Positions 25,568 to 34,571 of a stretch of DNA of 64,000 nucleotides are shown here, in pieces. The stretch comes from Anaerocolumna sp047777345 (lineage in GTDB: Bacteria > Bacillota > Clostridia > Lachnospirales > Lachnospiraceae), in NCBI GenBank assembly GCA_047777345.1, contig JBKEEJ010000002.1, forward strand, positions 186,001 through 250,000, written 5' to 3'. Position 1 is the stretch's first letter; every line of letters starts with the position of its first letter. The translations under genes and the position numbers were made by a program. The notes beneath the pieces are model-generated. The model worked only from the letters and a program-made list of their open reading frames with translations. It was not told the DNA's origin and did not search any database.

Positions 25568-27030
25568 TTAGGCTACATTATTCTTAATTTCTTTTTTCCA
25601 GGACCTTCTGCTTTTTAACTGATTAAAATATGTTTCGTCTATGAAATAGTTTTTATTTCGGTTGAGTTTCGGATATATTTCACTATATTTTCTACAGAAC
25701 AGGCTTAGCACGATAGCTTTTCCATTTTCATCTTCACAGGTAAACACCCACTTGCGGTTACCTATTTTACGATAGTATTTATGAGCTATCCATTTCCTTG
25801 ATTTCTTTGGATGCCTACGCAAAGCCCACCTCCACGTTTTGTACCACAGCCAGCTATCCAGTTTACAATAAGTTTTTCCAGCTCTTGTCCAGCGATAATA
25901 GTTTGCCCACCCGTTAATAACAGGATTTAATTCCTCAATAAGGGTACTTTGTTTATTATTGCGGTGTTTTCTGAAAATATCTTTGATTTTAGTAACTATC
26001 TCTTTGGTACTTTCCCGTGGTATTCCCACATGGACTTTCCCTGTTGGATACCGACGAATATGATATCCAAGAAATTTTAGTCCATCTTCAATTTCAACCA
26101 CTTTAACTTTTTCCATATTTAATTTTAAATTCAAAGGGATGAGGGCATCCTTGATTTTTCCAATGACTATCTCCGCATGGTTCTCATTGTCAAGAATCGC
26201 CACGAAATCATCAGCAAATCTTACATATCCAGATAATGGTTGTTTCTTTGTTTTTCTTCTTGGATTTATCATTTTTTCCATTGCAGTGTCTAAGATGCTA
26301 AGGGCTATATTAGCTAGAAGTGGACTACTAACACCTCCCTGTGGAGTGCCAGAATTCGTGTTGATTTTCACTCCTTTGTCAATAGCACCAGATTTTAATG
26401 ATAACCATATCTGTTCTTTCATAACAGGTAGAGTGTATGGGTCAGTAGTTCCATTAATGTATCATGAGAAATGTTGTCAAAACATCCTTGTATATCACCA
26501 TCAATAAGAATTCTCTTACCTTGTGTCGTTCCTGTACATAACCACATAATTTCCAGGCAGTCCCTTGTGCATCTTCCGGGGCGAAAACCATAGGAATTCC
26601 TACTTCCCACACCGAGTATAAGGGTTCCATTATTAGTTGATGTATTTTTTGTTGAATTCTCTCTGATACGGTAGGTATTCCAAGAGGACGTTGCTTCCCC
26701 ATTCTTCTTTGGTATATATACCCGTTTCACTGGATATTTTCTTACCCTCTGATATTTCCTACTTACTGCTATCAGGCGTTCTTGGTCTGTAGTTATGGTA
26801 ATCCCGTCTACCCCAGCTGTATTTTTCCCTTTGTTTTTACGTGTTACCTGCTCTACTGCTACTACTTTACATGAATAGGAGTGTAGCATTAAGCGAATTA
26901 GCTTTTTAACCAGTTTGGTATCTCTTACCGTAGCCGCTTTTACTAACCTGCGTTGGAGGTTACGTACATTCTTTTCAGCCTGTTTCGTTGTTATGGCGTA
27001 AAGTTCAGCACTTTGCACTGCCATAGACAT
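25568..27030 (-). pseudogene. ltrA: Group II intron reverse transcriptase/maturase (LtrA type), three frameshifts
   Basis: The N-terminal frame (27030 to about 26698) has RT_N and fingers up to VKRVYIPKKNG. The middle (KQRPLGIPTVSERIQQ) is one frame off, to about 26609. The next part (NSYGFRPGRCTRDCLEIM, DNISHDTL) returns to the first frame, and from about 26415 the C-terminal frame carries NTNSGTPQGGVSSPLLAN, the active site RFADDF, and the maturase X domain (ELNPVINGWANYYRW). Each break fits one base gained or lost in GGGG, AAA or AAA. I see no HNH endonuclease domain at the end. As read it cannot make a full maturase. Confidence 0.85.
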
Positions 27031-27473
27031 TCAACCTCCTCATAACATTTTTTCAAAGCTAAACAGCTACAGAGGCTTTCCTCTGTTTCCTCAGCCATGG
27101 GGACATTGTCCCTTTAGGCTCTCCTAAATTCTTGGCATAAAGACTTGAATGGGTTAGGTTTCTCCTTTACTCCGTGTAGTATACGAACCATCATCACAGC
27201 AATCTGTGAATACTGTAATCACCACAAATACATGTCCAATCTGCTCCAAGATATGCTAAATATAACGAAGCTTCACGCAGAGATTCAATTTCTTTTAACC
27301 TTACCATTCGCACGAATGTTATCGAAGGTAGAGCATTTACCCGCGGTAATTCATTATTTCCCGTTGCTCTCCACATCTCCTTTTCAAGAAATGCAGTTAC
27401 GGTAAGTTTCACTAGGATGGTTTCTAGCGATTGACGTTTCAGCCAATTCCTTTATACCTACATTTAGGCGCAC

Positions 27474-27612
27474 CACAGAAATATTTACACTCTCAATCTG
27501 ACACAGCTGCATAAGCGGCTTGTGTTATTGAGGGTACGCGCTATTGGGCGTTTACCTATGTCCATCGCTACCAATTAATTTAAGCACCATATTATATTCA
27601 TCAAAATCTTTA
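27474..27612. other. 5' flank of the group II intron with an IS66-like end fragment
   Basis: No gene. GGGCGTTTAC at about 27547-27556 has the same terminal bases as the IS66 right repeat (25090-25099), and a hairpin CACA-GC..GC-TTGTG lies at about 27502-27525. It may be the end of a second, older IS66-family copy into which the intron inserted. Confidence 0.35.
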
Positions 27613-28077
27613 CTATTTTTTCTTGAACACCAAAAGCTTGCTAATAATGTAATTGAGAACAATCACTACAACCTGAGCAATAATCTTTACAGCTATACTA
27701 TTCCAACCAAGCAATGTAATAAACACAGCTAAGATGATTTCTTCTACGACAAGTGTAAGAATTCTTCCACCAAAAAAAGAGAACGTTTCCTTCATAAAAT
27801 CAGCAGTATTTTTCGCCCTACTCTCAAACACCCAGGTTCTATTTGTAAAATAAGCGAATAAAACAGTTACAATCCATGACAAAATATTGGCAACAAGCTC
27901 ATTAAGTCCAATAGAAATATTAAAAAATGCATATGAACCCACACCAACTATAAATGTCAATCCTCCAAATAGAAGATATAGGAGAATTTCTTTATACTTT
28001 CGATATAATGTTTCAAAATTTCTTAATCCGGTAAACATCATTACCTTATCAAATATATCCTTTTTTCTGCTTTCCAT
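27613..28077 (-). CDS. gtrA: GtrA-family membrane protein
   Basis: 154 residues with four transmembrane helices (about 30-50, 60-78, 98-118, 125-145) and the GtrA signature 'LLYLLFGGLTFIVGVGSYAFF' region and 'NRTWVF'. GtrA proteins are thought to flip polyprenyl-phosphate-linked sugars across the membrane. The start overlaps the stop of the GT2 gene upstream (TAATG), and together with the GT-C-like gene at 29056 it forms the three-part gtr side-chain glycosylation module. Confidence 0.9.
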   Translation of the reverse strand: MESRKKDIFDKVMMFTGLRNFETLYRKYKEILLYLLFGGLTFIVGVGSYAFFNISIGLNELVANILSWIVTVLFAYFTNRTWVFESRAKNTADFMKETFSFFGGRILTLVVEEIILAVFITLLGWNSIAVKIIAQVVVIVLNYIISKLLVFKKK

Positions 28078-29027
28078 TACTTAACCAGCTCTACTCTTTC
28101 TCTATTAGTTTCTGAAATAATGTAATGTGGTCTATTTTTCACCTCAGAATATGTTTTTGCGATATACTGCCCCATAATCCCCATACAAAATAATTGTATT
28201 CCACCAATAAATCCAATAACACAAATTAATGAAGCCCATCCATCAACTGGATCTCCAAACACAAGCCTTCGAATTACTATAAAAATCAGAAAAACAAAAT
28301 CTAATCCTGTTATCACTACTCCGAACCATGATGCAATACTCAAGGGTACCTCAGAAAAATTGATTATTCCGTCAATCGCATACTTAAACAATTTCCAGAA
28401 TTTCCATTTTGTTCCTCCTGCCACCCTTTCAACGTTCTCATATGGCAACCAATATGTCTTAAATCCTATCCATCCAAAAATTCCTTTCGAAAAACGATTG
28501 TATTCACTCATCTTTACTATTGCGTCAACCATTTCACGTTTCATCAACCTAAAATCCCTTGCTCCATCAACTATGTCTGAATCAGAGATTTTGTTTATAA
28601 GCTTATAAAATTTCCTTGCAAACAACGATCTTATTGGAGGCTCACCTTCACGACTTATTCTTCTAGTCGCAACACTGTCATATTCTCCCGACTCCAGTAA
28701 TTTTACCATCTGTGGTAATAAAGAAGGTGGATCCTGCATATCCGCATCCATAACTGCAATATAATCTCCTTCTGCATTACAAAATCCCGCATACATTGCA
28801 GCCTCCTTGCCAAAATTTCTAGAAAAAGATAGATAATTTACATGATAATCAATGTTGCTAAAATTTTTCAAAATATCTAAACTATCATCGCTTGATCCAT
28901 CGTTAATAAAAATAAGTTCATAATCACATCCTATTTCAGTGCAAACTTTTGTTACTTCTTTATAAAAAACAGGCAGGACCTCGTGTTCATTATAGCAAGG
29001 AATAATTAATGATAATTTCTTTTTCAT
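28077..29027 (-). CDS. gtrB: GtrB-like polyprenyl-phosphate glycosyltransferase (GT2)
   Basis: 316 residues from ATG 29027 (MKKKLSLIIPCYNEHEVL; TAGGAG ten bases upstream). The GT-A domain carries 'INDGSSDDSL' and the metal site MDADMQDPP (about 92-100), and two C-terminal transmembrane helices (about 230-290) anchor it, as in GtrB/YfdH and Sfb-type enzymes. It transfers a sugar from UDP-sugar to undecaprenyl phosphate at the inner face. GtrA then flips the product and the GT-C-like enzyme 29056-30597 uses it outside. The sugar is probably glucose or a hexosamine by family habit, not proven here. Confidence 0.92.
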   Translation of the reverse strand: MKKKLSLIIPCYNEHEVLPVFYKEVTKVCTEIGCDYELIFINDGSSDDSLDILKNFSNIDYHVNYLSFSRNFGKEAAMYAGFCNAEGDYIAVMDADMQDPPSLLPQMVKLLESGEYDSVATRRISREGEPPIRSLFARKFYKLINKISDSDIVDGARDFRLMKREMVDAIVKMSEYNRFSKGIFGWIGFKTYWLPYENVERVAGGTKWKFWKLFKYAIDGIINFSEVPLSIASWFGVVITGLDFVFLIFIVIRRLVFGDPVDGWASLICVIGFIGGIQLFCMGIMGQYIAKTYSEVKNRPHYIISETNRERVELVK

Positions 29028-29055
29028 TTCTAATTGACTCCTAATCACTGATTTG

Positions 29056-30597
29056 CTAATTGTAACTTATAATAACTACGGAACTATCTTCATATAAAAT
29101 AGTATCCTCGAATCCTAATTCCTTACGGTTCTCATACTCATCTGTAGATAACAATACAAATTCTGGCGTTCGATTCTTAAAAGATTTTTGTGTATTCCAT
29201 TCAAAGAAAGAATAATTTTGTAAATCCAATACCGGAGCAACCTGAATATTACCATTAGATAAAAATATGGTTACATTTGCATTCCAATATGTTGCTATCC
29301 CATAGTTATACCCATTATCAATTAGATAATCTATATATGGTTGCCGCCATGAAACTGCTGTTTCAGAACCATAAGTATCTATTTTATTCTTACACCATAA
29401 AAACATTGATAAACACGAAAGTACAATCACAACTGATAAAATATAATCTTTCAATTTTTGCATTTGTCTTATCTCAATACTCAATGCAAATAATGGAATT
29501 TGCATAAAAATAGATAGTAAAAAATATCTCGAAGATTCAACAAATGTATTATTTCCAATAGTCATAATCATAAATAAAATATTCAATAAAATACAACTGG
29601 CTGAAAGTATGGCTAAAAATCGCAATTTCTCATTTTGGGAAAAAATCATTTTTATCGTATATATGAAGACTACTGCCCAAAATAAAACTGTAAATGATGT
29701 CAATATTGCATATAAATTAATTTCCGTATTAGAATAATTTATATTTAACCCATTTATAATCATTTGCGGGACAAGCAATAGATTGTCCTTTACAATTTCA
29801 GATGAATTAATCTTTATTCCACTAATAACAGAATCACCACCATATCTTGGTACTAAGCCAAAATAATATACAACAAATCCAATGAATGCACTCATTAAAC
29901 TTGCCACCATCATTTTGCCCAAGTTATTACATGCTTTTCTTATATCTTCATTGTAATAAAATATGATGTATGCCATCACAAAAGGTACAAAAACAATCAT
30001 AAACATACGTATTCCACATACTCCCGCCAAAAAGGATGTAATCAAAATTATTATTACATCTTTCTTACTGATTGCATCACCTGCAAGATATTTACACAAA
30101 TTACCAATTATAATAAAGGAAAGACAATAGTAAAATAAATATCCATGAAACCATACAGAATATTCAAGGTTAAAAAAGGTTATTGGATTGAGAAATAAGA
30201 TTACCGCCAATAATGACTTATTAAAACTGCTCTTAAAACAACTCATAAAATAAAATATACACGCCGACATGAGAGCAAAGGCGATAACAGAAGTCATAAC
30301 CCAAACTGTGGAATAATCTTTAAAAAGTTTAAATAACGGAACCATTATCAGCTGATGATGAACTATATACAATTCCGTTGTCGGATACCAATCGGCAGAA
30401 AAAATATAATGTCCCGTATCTGACAAATGCTTGGCAAAGACAGCATCTCCTGCAAAATCTGAATTCATGTTATATACTATAAAATACCTCTTTACATACC
30501 AAATATTAACAATATATTCAACCATCCAAAATAGCCCAAGTAATAATCTTTTTATACTATCTTTTCCTTTCACAAAACTCACAATCCTTTCTTTCAT
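29056..30597 (-). CDS. GT-C-like membrane glycosyltransferase, third member of the gtr module
   Basis: 513 residues, about ten to eleven transmembrane helices. The first outside loop reads MNSDFAGDAVFAKHLSDTG, with acidic residues in the catalytic position of GT-C enzymes. A short soluble C-terminal part (about 420-513) follows. Position upstream of gtrB and gtrA matches the serotype-specific gtr gene of phage and chromosomal gtr clusters, which adds a sugar branch to an exported polymer. Sequence similarity of this third member is always low, so the call rests on topology and context. Confidence 0.65.
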   Translation of the reverse strand: MKERIVSFVKGKDSIKRLLLGLFWMVEYIVNIWYVKRYFIVYNMNSDFAGDAVFAKHLSDTGHYIFSADWYPTTELYIVHHQLIMVPLFKLFKDYSTVWVMTSVIAFALMSACIFYFMSCFKSSFNKSLLAVILFLNPITFFNLEYSVWFHGYLFYYCLSFIIIGNLCKYLAGDAISKKDVIIILITSFLAGVCGIRMFMIVFVPFVMAYIIFYYNEDIRKACNNLGKMMVASLMSAFIGFVVYYFGLVPRYGGDSVISGIKINSSEIVKDNLLLVPQMIINGLNINYSNTEINLYAILTSFTVLFWAVVFIYTIKMIFSQNEKLRFLAILSASCILLNILFMIMTIGNNTFVESSRYFLLSIFMQIPLFALSIEIRQMQKLKDYILSVVIVLSCLSMFLWCKNKIDTYGSETAVSWRQPYIDYLIDNGYNYGIATYWNANVTIFLSNGNIQVAPVLDLQNYSFFEWNTQKSFKNRTPEFVLLSTDEYENRKELGFEDTILYEDSSVVIISYN

Positions 30598-30767
30598 ATA
30601 ACCCTCCTCAGCTTATAGTTCATATGCATTCCCATTGAGTGTACTTTTCTGAACCACTCGCTCCTGTATCAAATTAATCAAAACCGACGTGAGTTGTATG
30701 CACATGTGGGTTCATTACTCCTCATCAGGACCATCTTGACGAAACTGGGTACATTCAGACCTGCAAA

Positions 30768-30930
30768 TACTTTGTTAAAGAGCGCTGCACCCGATTTGAT
30801 AAAGCTCCTTACGTCTGCAATAGGTGTGACAAAAGGATTAATCACTGTACGATTTACCCACAAGTATCGCTATGATGCATATTCCCAGATAAGAACTATC
30901 ATGAATTACTAAGTAGTTACAGAACCGGTG
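30768..30930 (+). pseudogene. IS30-family transposase fragment
   Basis: The frame reads YFVKERCTRFDKAPYVCNRC, then DKRINHCTIYPQ, which is the cysteine-bearing N-terminal box of IS30 transposases ('kaPYvCNgCdkr..CtL'). A stop follows, and the neighbouring frames continue YDAYSQI and ELLSSYRTG, also IS30-like. It is a small decayed fragment in the 569-base gap between the gtr and rmd genes. In the rest of that gap (30598-30767 and 30931-31166) I see no gene. Confidence 0.55.
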
Positions 30931-31166
30931 AAAATTAACCATTAACCATCACACATAAATCTGCTGTCAGACTGAAAATAAACTTTTCTCATTTTTTAAT
31001 ATAGCCGGAATTCAGTCCTTCACACCGGAATTTACTTTTGGATGGAATGTTTTTACAAAAAGTACCATCGTCATATTGATAAATATTGTATATTTCTAAC
31101 TTCAAAAACACAATGGAACTAATTTCATAATCTCCTCATTTTTCGCTTTGAAAATGTTTGATTAAA

Positions 31167-32105
31167 CTAAATAACAGCTCTCCAGTATTCAATTGTATCA
31201 GTAATAGTTTTATCCAACGAAATCGTAGGTAGCCACCCAGTACATTCATGTAATTTAGAAATATTTGCTTCAATAATCGGTAGATCGATTGGTCTTATTT
31301 TTTTTGCATCAGTTTCAACTTTAATATCAATATGTGAATGTTCTAATACTAAATCTAATATATTATTGATACCTACAGCCTTCCCACTTCCTACGTTATA
31401 AGTTTCTCCAGTTTTTCCTTTTTGGATCAATATAGAATAAGCTCTTACAACATCACGAACATCTGTAAAATCCCTCTTAACATTTAAATTACCAACTCTT
31501 ATAATTGACTCTCGTATTCCTTTTTCTATTTCAGCTACCTGTTTACAAAAATCAGCAACTACGAACATGGGAGACTGTCTTGGACCAATATGATTGAATG
31601 CTCTAACCATTATTATATTCATATCATAAGCATCTGCATATATTTTACCTATCATGTTTTGACATGTTTTTGTAGCTGCATAAATATTACCAGGACGAGT
31701 ATGATTATCTTCTCTAATAGGTATTTCAATAGGTAGTACGTTCCCATATTCTTCTCCTGAGCCAATTAACAATATACGCGGCTTATAATCTAAATCTCTA
31801 ATAGCATCTAGTACATTTATACTTCCCTTAACATTTACATCTACCGTTAGTGCAGGTTCCTTCCATGATAATGCTACTGAACTTTGAGCAGCTAAATGAA
31901 ATATAAAATCGGGTCGAACTTCTTTTAATATATCTATAATAGCCTGCCTATCTAGAATATCCAGATTATACACTGATACGTCCTTTTGTTCGATAACTTC
32001 ATTTTCCAGCTTCGTAACAAAAACTGACCATCCACATTCATGGAATAGATGGTCAGTGAGATAGTATCCTACAAAGCCGGCGCCTCCTATAATCAATGCT
32101 TTCAT
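31167..32105 (-). CDS. rmd: GDP-6-deoxy-D-lyxo-4-hexulose reductase (RMD), GDP-D-rhamnose synthesis
   Basis: 312 residues from ATG 32105 with a perfect AAAGGAGG upstream. Short-chain dehydrogenase fold: NAD(P) loop GGAGFVGYYL, catalytic Y-x3-K in YAATK, and the RMD-typical 'NHIGPRQSPMFVVADFCKQ'. RMD reduces the 4-keto intermediate made by GMD to GDP-D-rhamnose. A fucose synthase (WcaG) would be an alternative, but the NHIGPxQSP stretch favours RMD. The gene follows gmd at 23 bases, completing manC-gmd-rmd. Confidence 0.85.
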   Translation of the reverse strand: MKALIIGGAGFVGYYLTDHLFHECGWSVFVTKLENEVIEQKDVSVYNLDILDRQAIIDILKEVRPDFIFHLAAQSSVALSWKEPALTVDVNVKGSINVLDAIRDLDYKPRILLIGSGEEYGNVLPIEIPIREDNHTRPGNIYAATKTCQNMIGKIYADAYDMNIIMVRAFNHIGPRQSPMFVVADFCKQVAEIEKGIRESIIRVGNLNVKRDFTDVRDVVRAYSILIQKGKTGETYNVGSGKAVGINNILDLVLEHSHIDIKVETDAKKIRPIDLPIIEANISKLHECTGWLPTISLDKTITDTIEYWRAVI

Positions 32106-32128
32106 GAGACACCTCCTTTTAATATACT

Positions 32129-33163
32129 TCATTTCATGCTACTAATTCTAATCTCTTTTTCAACTAATGCCATATCATTTCTAACCATTCGTTCTACGAG
32201 TCTTGCAAATGATACTTCTCTTTTCCACCCTAGTTGTTTTTCCGCCTTAGAAGGATCTCCTAATAATATATCAACCTCAGCAGGTCTGAAGTATTTCGGG
32301 TTAATTCGAACAATTACTTTACCAGTTGCTTTGTCAATTCCTATTTCGTTAACACCAGCCCCTTGCCATTCTACAGTTATATCTACTTGTTTAAAAGCAA
32401 CTTCTACAAACTCTCTTACCGTTCGTGTTTCATTAGTAGCAATTACATAATCATCAGGCTTATCCTGCTGCAACATTAACCACATAGCTCGGACATAATC
32501 TTGTGAATGTCCCCAGTCACGTTTCGAATCCATGTTACCAAGTTCTAAATATTCCTGAACTCCTAACTTAATTCTTGCAACAGCGTCAGTTATTTTTCTA
32601 GTAACAAATTCTTTTCCACGTCTTTCACTTTCATGATTAAATAAAATACCGCTGCAAGCAAACATATTATAACTTTCTCTGTAATTTTTAGTAATCCAAT
32701 GACCATATAATTTTGCCACACCATATGGACTTCTAGGATAAAATGGAGTAGTTTCTTTCTGAGGAATCTCTTGGACTAGTCCAAACATTTCACTGGTAGA
32801 AGCTTGATAAAAACGTGCAGTTGGTTTTACTGTTCTAATTGCTTCTAACATGTTAGTTACACCAAGAGCATCAATATCAGCAGTAGCAATTGGTTGTTCC
32901 CAACTGGTTGCTACAAAAGATTGAGCTGCCAGATTATATACTTCATCAGCATTTGATATCTTCATAGCGTTAATCAACGAAATAACATCAGTCATATCAG
33001 CATAAATAAAATTAATTTTATCTTTAATATGCTCTACATTACCATAATCAACCACACTTTTTCTTCTCATAATACCATAAACACTATATCCTTTATCTAA
33101 CAACAACTCAGCAAGATAAGAACCATCTTGTCCAGTAATTCCTGTAATTAATGCATTCTTCAT
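32129..33163 (-). CDS. gmd: GDP-mannose 4,6-dehydratase
   Basis: 344 residues from ATG 33163 (MKNALITGITGQDGSYLAE), with AAAGGAG upstream. Cofactor loop GITGQDGSYLAELL, catalytic YGVAK in 'YPRSPYGVAKLYGHW', and 'NHESERRG' are diagnostic of GMD. It converts GDP-mannose to GDP-4-keto-6-deoxy-D-mannose, the branch point to GDP-D-rhamnose, L-fucose and perosamine. Only rmd is present beside it. It lies between manC and rmd in one operon. Confidence 0.95.
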   Translation of the reverse strand: MKNALITGITGQDGSYLAELLLDKGYSVYGIMRRKSVVDYGNVEHIKDKINFIYADMTDVISLINAMKISNADEVYNLAAQSFVATSWEQPIATADIDALGVTNMLEAIRTVKPTARFYQASTSEMFGLVQEIPQKETTPFYPRSPYGVAKLYGHWITKNYRESYNMFACSGILFNHESERRGKEFVTRKITDAVARIKLGVQEYLELGNMDSKRDWGHSQDYVRAMWLMLQQDKPDDYVIATNETRTVREFVEVAFKQVDITVEWQGAGVNEIGIDKATGKVIVRINPKYFRPAEVDILLGDPSKAEKQLGWKREVSFARLVERMVRNDMALVEKEIRISSMK

Positions 33164-33182
33164 TTTAATTTCTCCTTTGAAT

Positions 33183-34253
33183 TTATAAATATTCACTTCT
33201 GTTACATATTTTCAAATTTTCCAATACTTTTTTAATATCTCCAGCGCTATTTTTCTCACAAATCAACATAGCATCATCTGTATCAACTATAATAAGATTT
33301 TCAATTCCAACAGTTGCAATTAATTTTCTACTGCCTTCAATAATACAATTTCTAGTATCTATTGTAATAACATTTCCGTCAACTACATTTCCAAATTCAT
33401 TAGTCTTTTTAATACGTTCCACAGCTAACCATGAACCAACATCATCCCATCCAAAAGTACCCGGAATTGTATATATGTTGGTTGATTTTTCCATAATACC
33501 GTAATCAATAGATATAGAAGGGAACTGAAAATATTCTTTTTCTAGAACTGCCTCTTCATCTTCTGTACCGATTACATTTCTAATATTACATAAACCTGTA
33601 TATGTATCAGACATAAATTGCTCTAACTTATTCATAATAGTAGAAACTTTCCATACAAACATACCACTATTCCATAAATATTCATCTGTAGATAAGTATT
33701 CTTTTGCAACTTCCAAACTGGGCTTTTCAACAAAACGTTCTACCTCATATGATCTACCTACGCAATTATTAGGATTAAATTTAATATATCCATAACCAGT
33801 CTCAGGGTAATCAGGAGTAATACCTATTGTTACCAAGTTACTATTCATACTTGCTATTTCACAAGCATCCTTTAAAGTATTTATAAACATGCTATTATAA
33901 CGAATCAAATGATCCGAAGGTAATACTATCATAATAGCATCATCGTATTTTTTAGAAATATATGCTGCACCTAAACCAATACAAGGAGCTGTATTTCTAC
34001 TCATAGGTTCACAAATAATATTTGAATCAGGTATATTAGGTAACTGTTCTTTAACAAGTGATTTATAGTCTGCATTAGTCGAGATAAAAATGTCTTCTGC
34101 AGATATCAATGGCGTAATTCTCTCTACTGTTAATTGAATCATAGTCTTACCATCACTTGTAAGTGATAAAAACTGCTTTGGCAAAGTTTTTCTACTTTTG
34201 GGCCAGAAGCGTTCACCACGCCCGCCAGCCATAATTAGTGCTGTAATTTTCAT
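33183..34253 (-). CDS. manC: Mannose-1-phosphate guanylyltransferase
   Basis: 356 residues. The nucleotidyltransferase signature 'MAGGRGERFWPKSRKTLPKQF' region lies at the start and the sugar-binding FVEKPSLEVA at about 175. It makes GDP-mannose from mannose-1-phosphate and GTP. The length corresponds to the monofunctional enzyme: the C-terminal phosphomannose isomerase half of bifunctional ManC/AlgA is absent. First gene of the manC-gmd-rmd set. Confidence 0.92.
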   Translation of the reverse strand: MKITALIMAGGRGERFWPKSRKTLPKQFLSLTSDGKTMIQLTVERITPLISAEDIFISTNADYKSLVKEQLPNIPDSNIICEPMSRNTAPCIGLGAAYISKKYDDAIMIVLPSDHLIRYNSMFINTLKDACEIASMNSNLVTIGITPDYPETGYGYIKFNPNNCVGRSYEVERFVEKPSLEVAKEYLSTDEYLWNSGMFVWKVSTIMNKLEQFMSDTYTGLCNIRNVIGTEDEEAVLEKEYFQFPSISIDYGIMEKSTNIYTIPGTFGWDDVGSWLAVERIKKTNEFGNVVDGNVITIDTRNCIIEGSRKLIATVGIENLIIVDTDDAMLICEKNSAGDIKKVLENLKICNRSEYL

Positions 34254-34571
34254 CCTATAACTTCTCTCCCTAATCTAATTGTAGTTTACTTATTACGTAT
34301 ATAATACATGAAACAATGTAATAATGCAATGAATTTTAAGTATTCTTAATGTTTAATGTATTAAACTAAGACATTATAGTAAAAGCTCATACTAATCTAT
34401 CTGCCTATTTTCAAGAAATTAGCTGTTGTGAAACTCATAATGTAAAGCACTTTGTAAGTTCTATATCTAGTATCGGAGCATGATTAAAATACTCACGCTC
34501 AATAGTAAAAATAAAGAATATTTAATTCGTGTCTGGAATATATTGTTTACTAGGATAATATTTTTTCATTA
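34254..34571. other. AT-rich intergenic region between the GT gene and manC
   Basis: 318 bases with no coding potential. It probably holds the manC promoter (several TATAAT-like boxes on the minus strand near 34300) but no pair with a good -35 stood out. No terminator hairpin seen for the upstream glycosyltransferase gene. Confidence 0.4.

Larger units (their letters stand above)
25446..27473 (-). mobile_element. Group II intron with decayed maturase
   Basis: About 2.03 kb on the minus strand. The 5' end at 27473 reads GTGCGCC, the group II GUGYG-type start. The 3' end at 25446 reads TTCTAC after domain VI. Domain V (34 bases) and domain VI (stem GGAGCGG/CCGCTCC, 25454-25473, with an unpaired A seven bases from the 3' end) are intact. 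The maturase frame is broken three times. The RNA could perhaps still splice if maturase is supplied in trans. The flanking exon halves code for nothing I recognise. Confidence 0.85.

Noticed and set aside
27145..27405. Plus-strand frame inside the intron
   Set aside because: Lies within the structured 5' RNA part of the group II intron and resembles no family.
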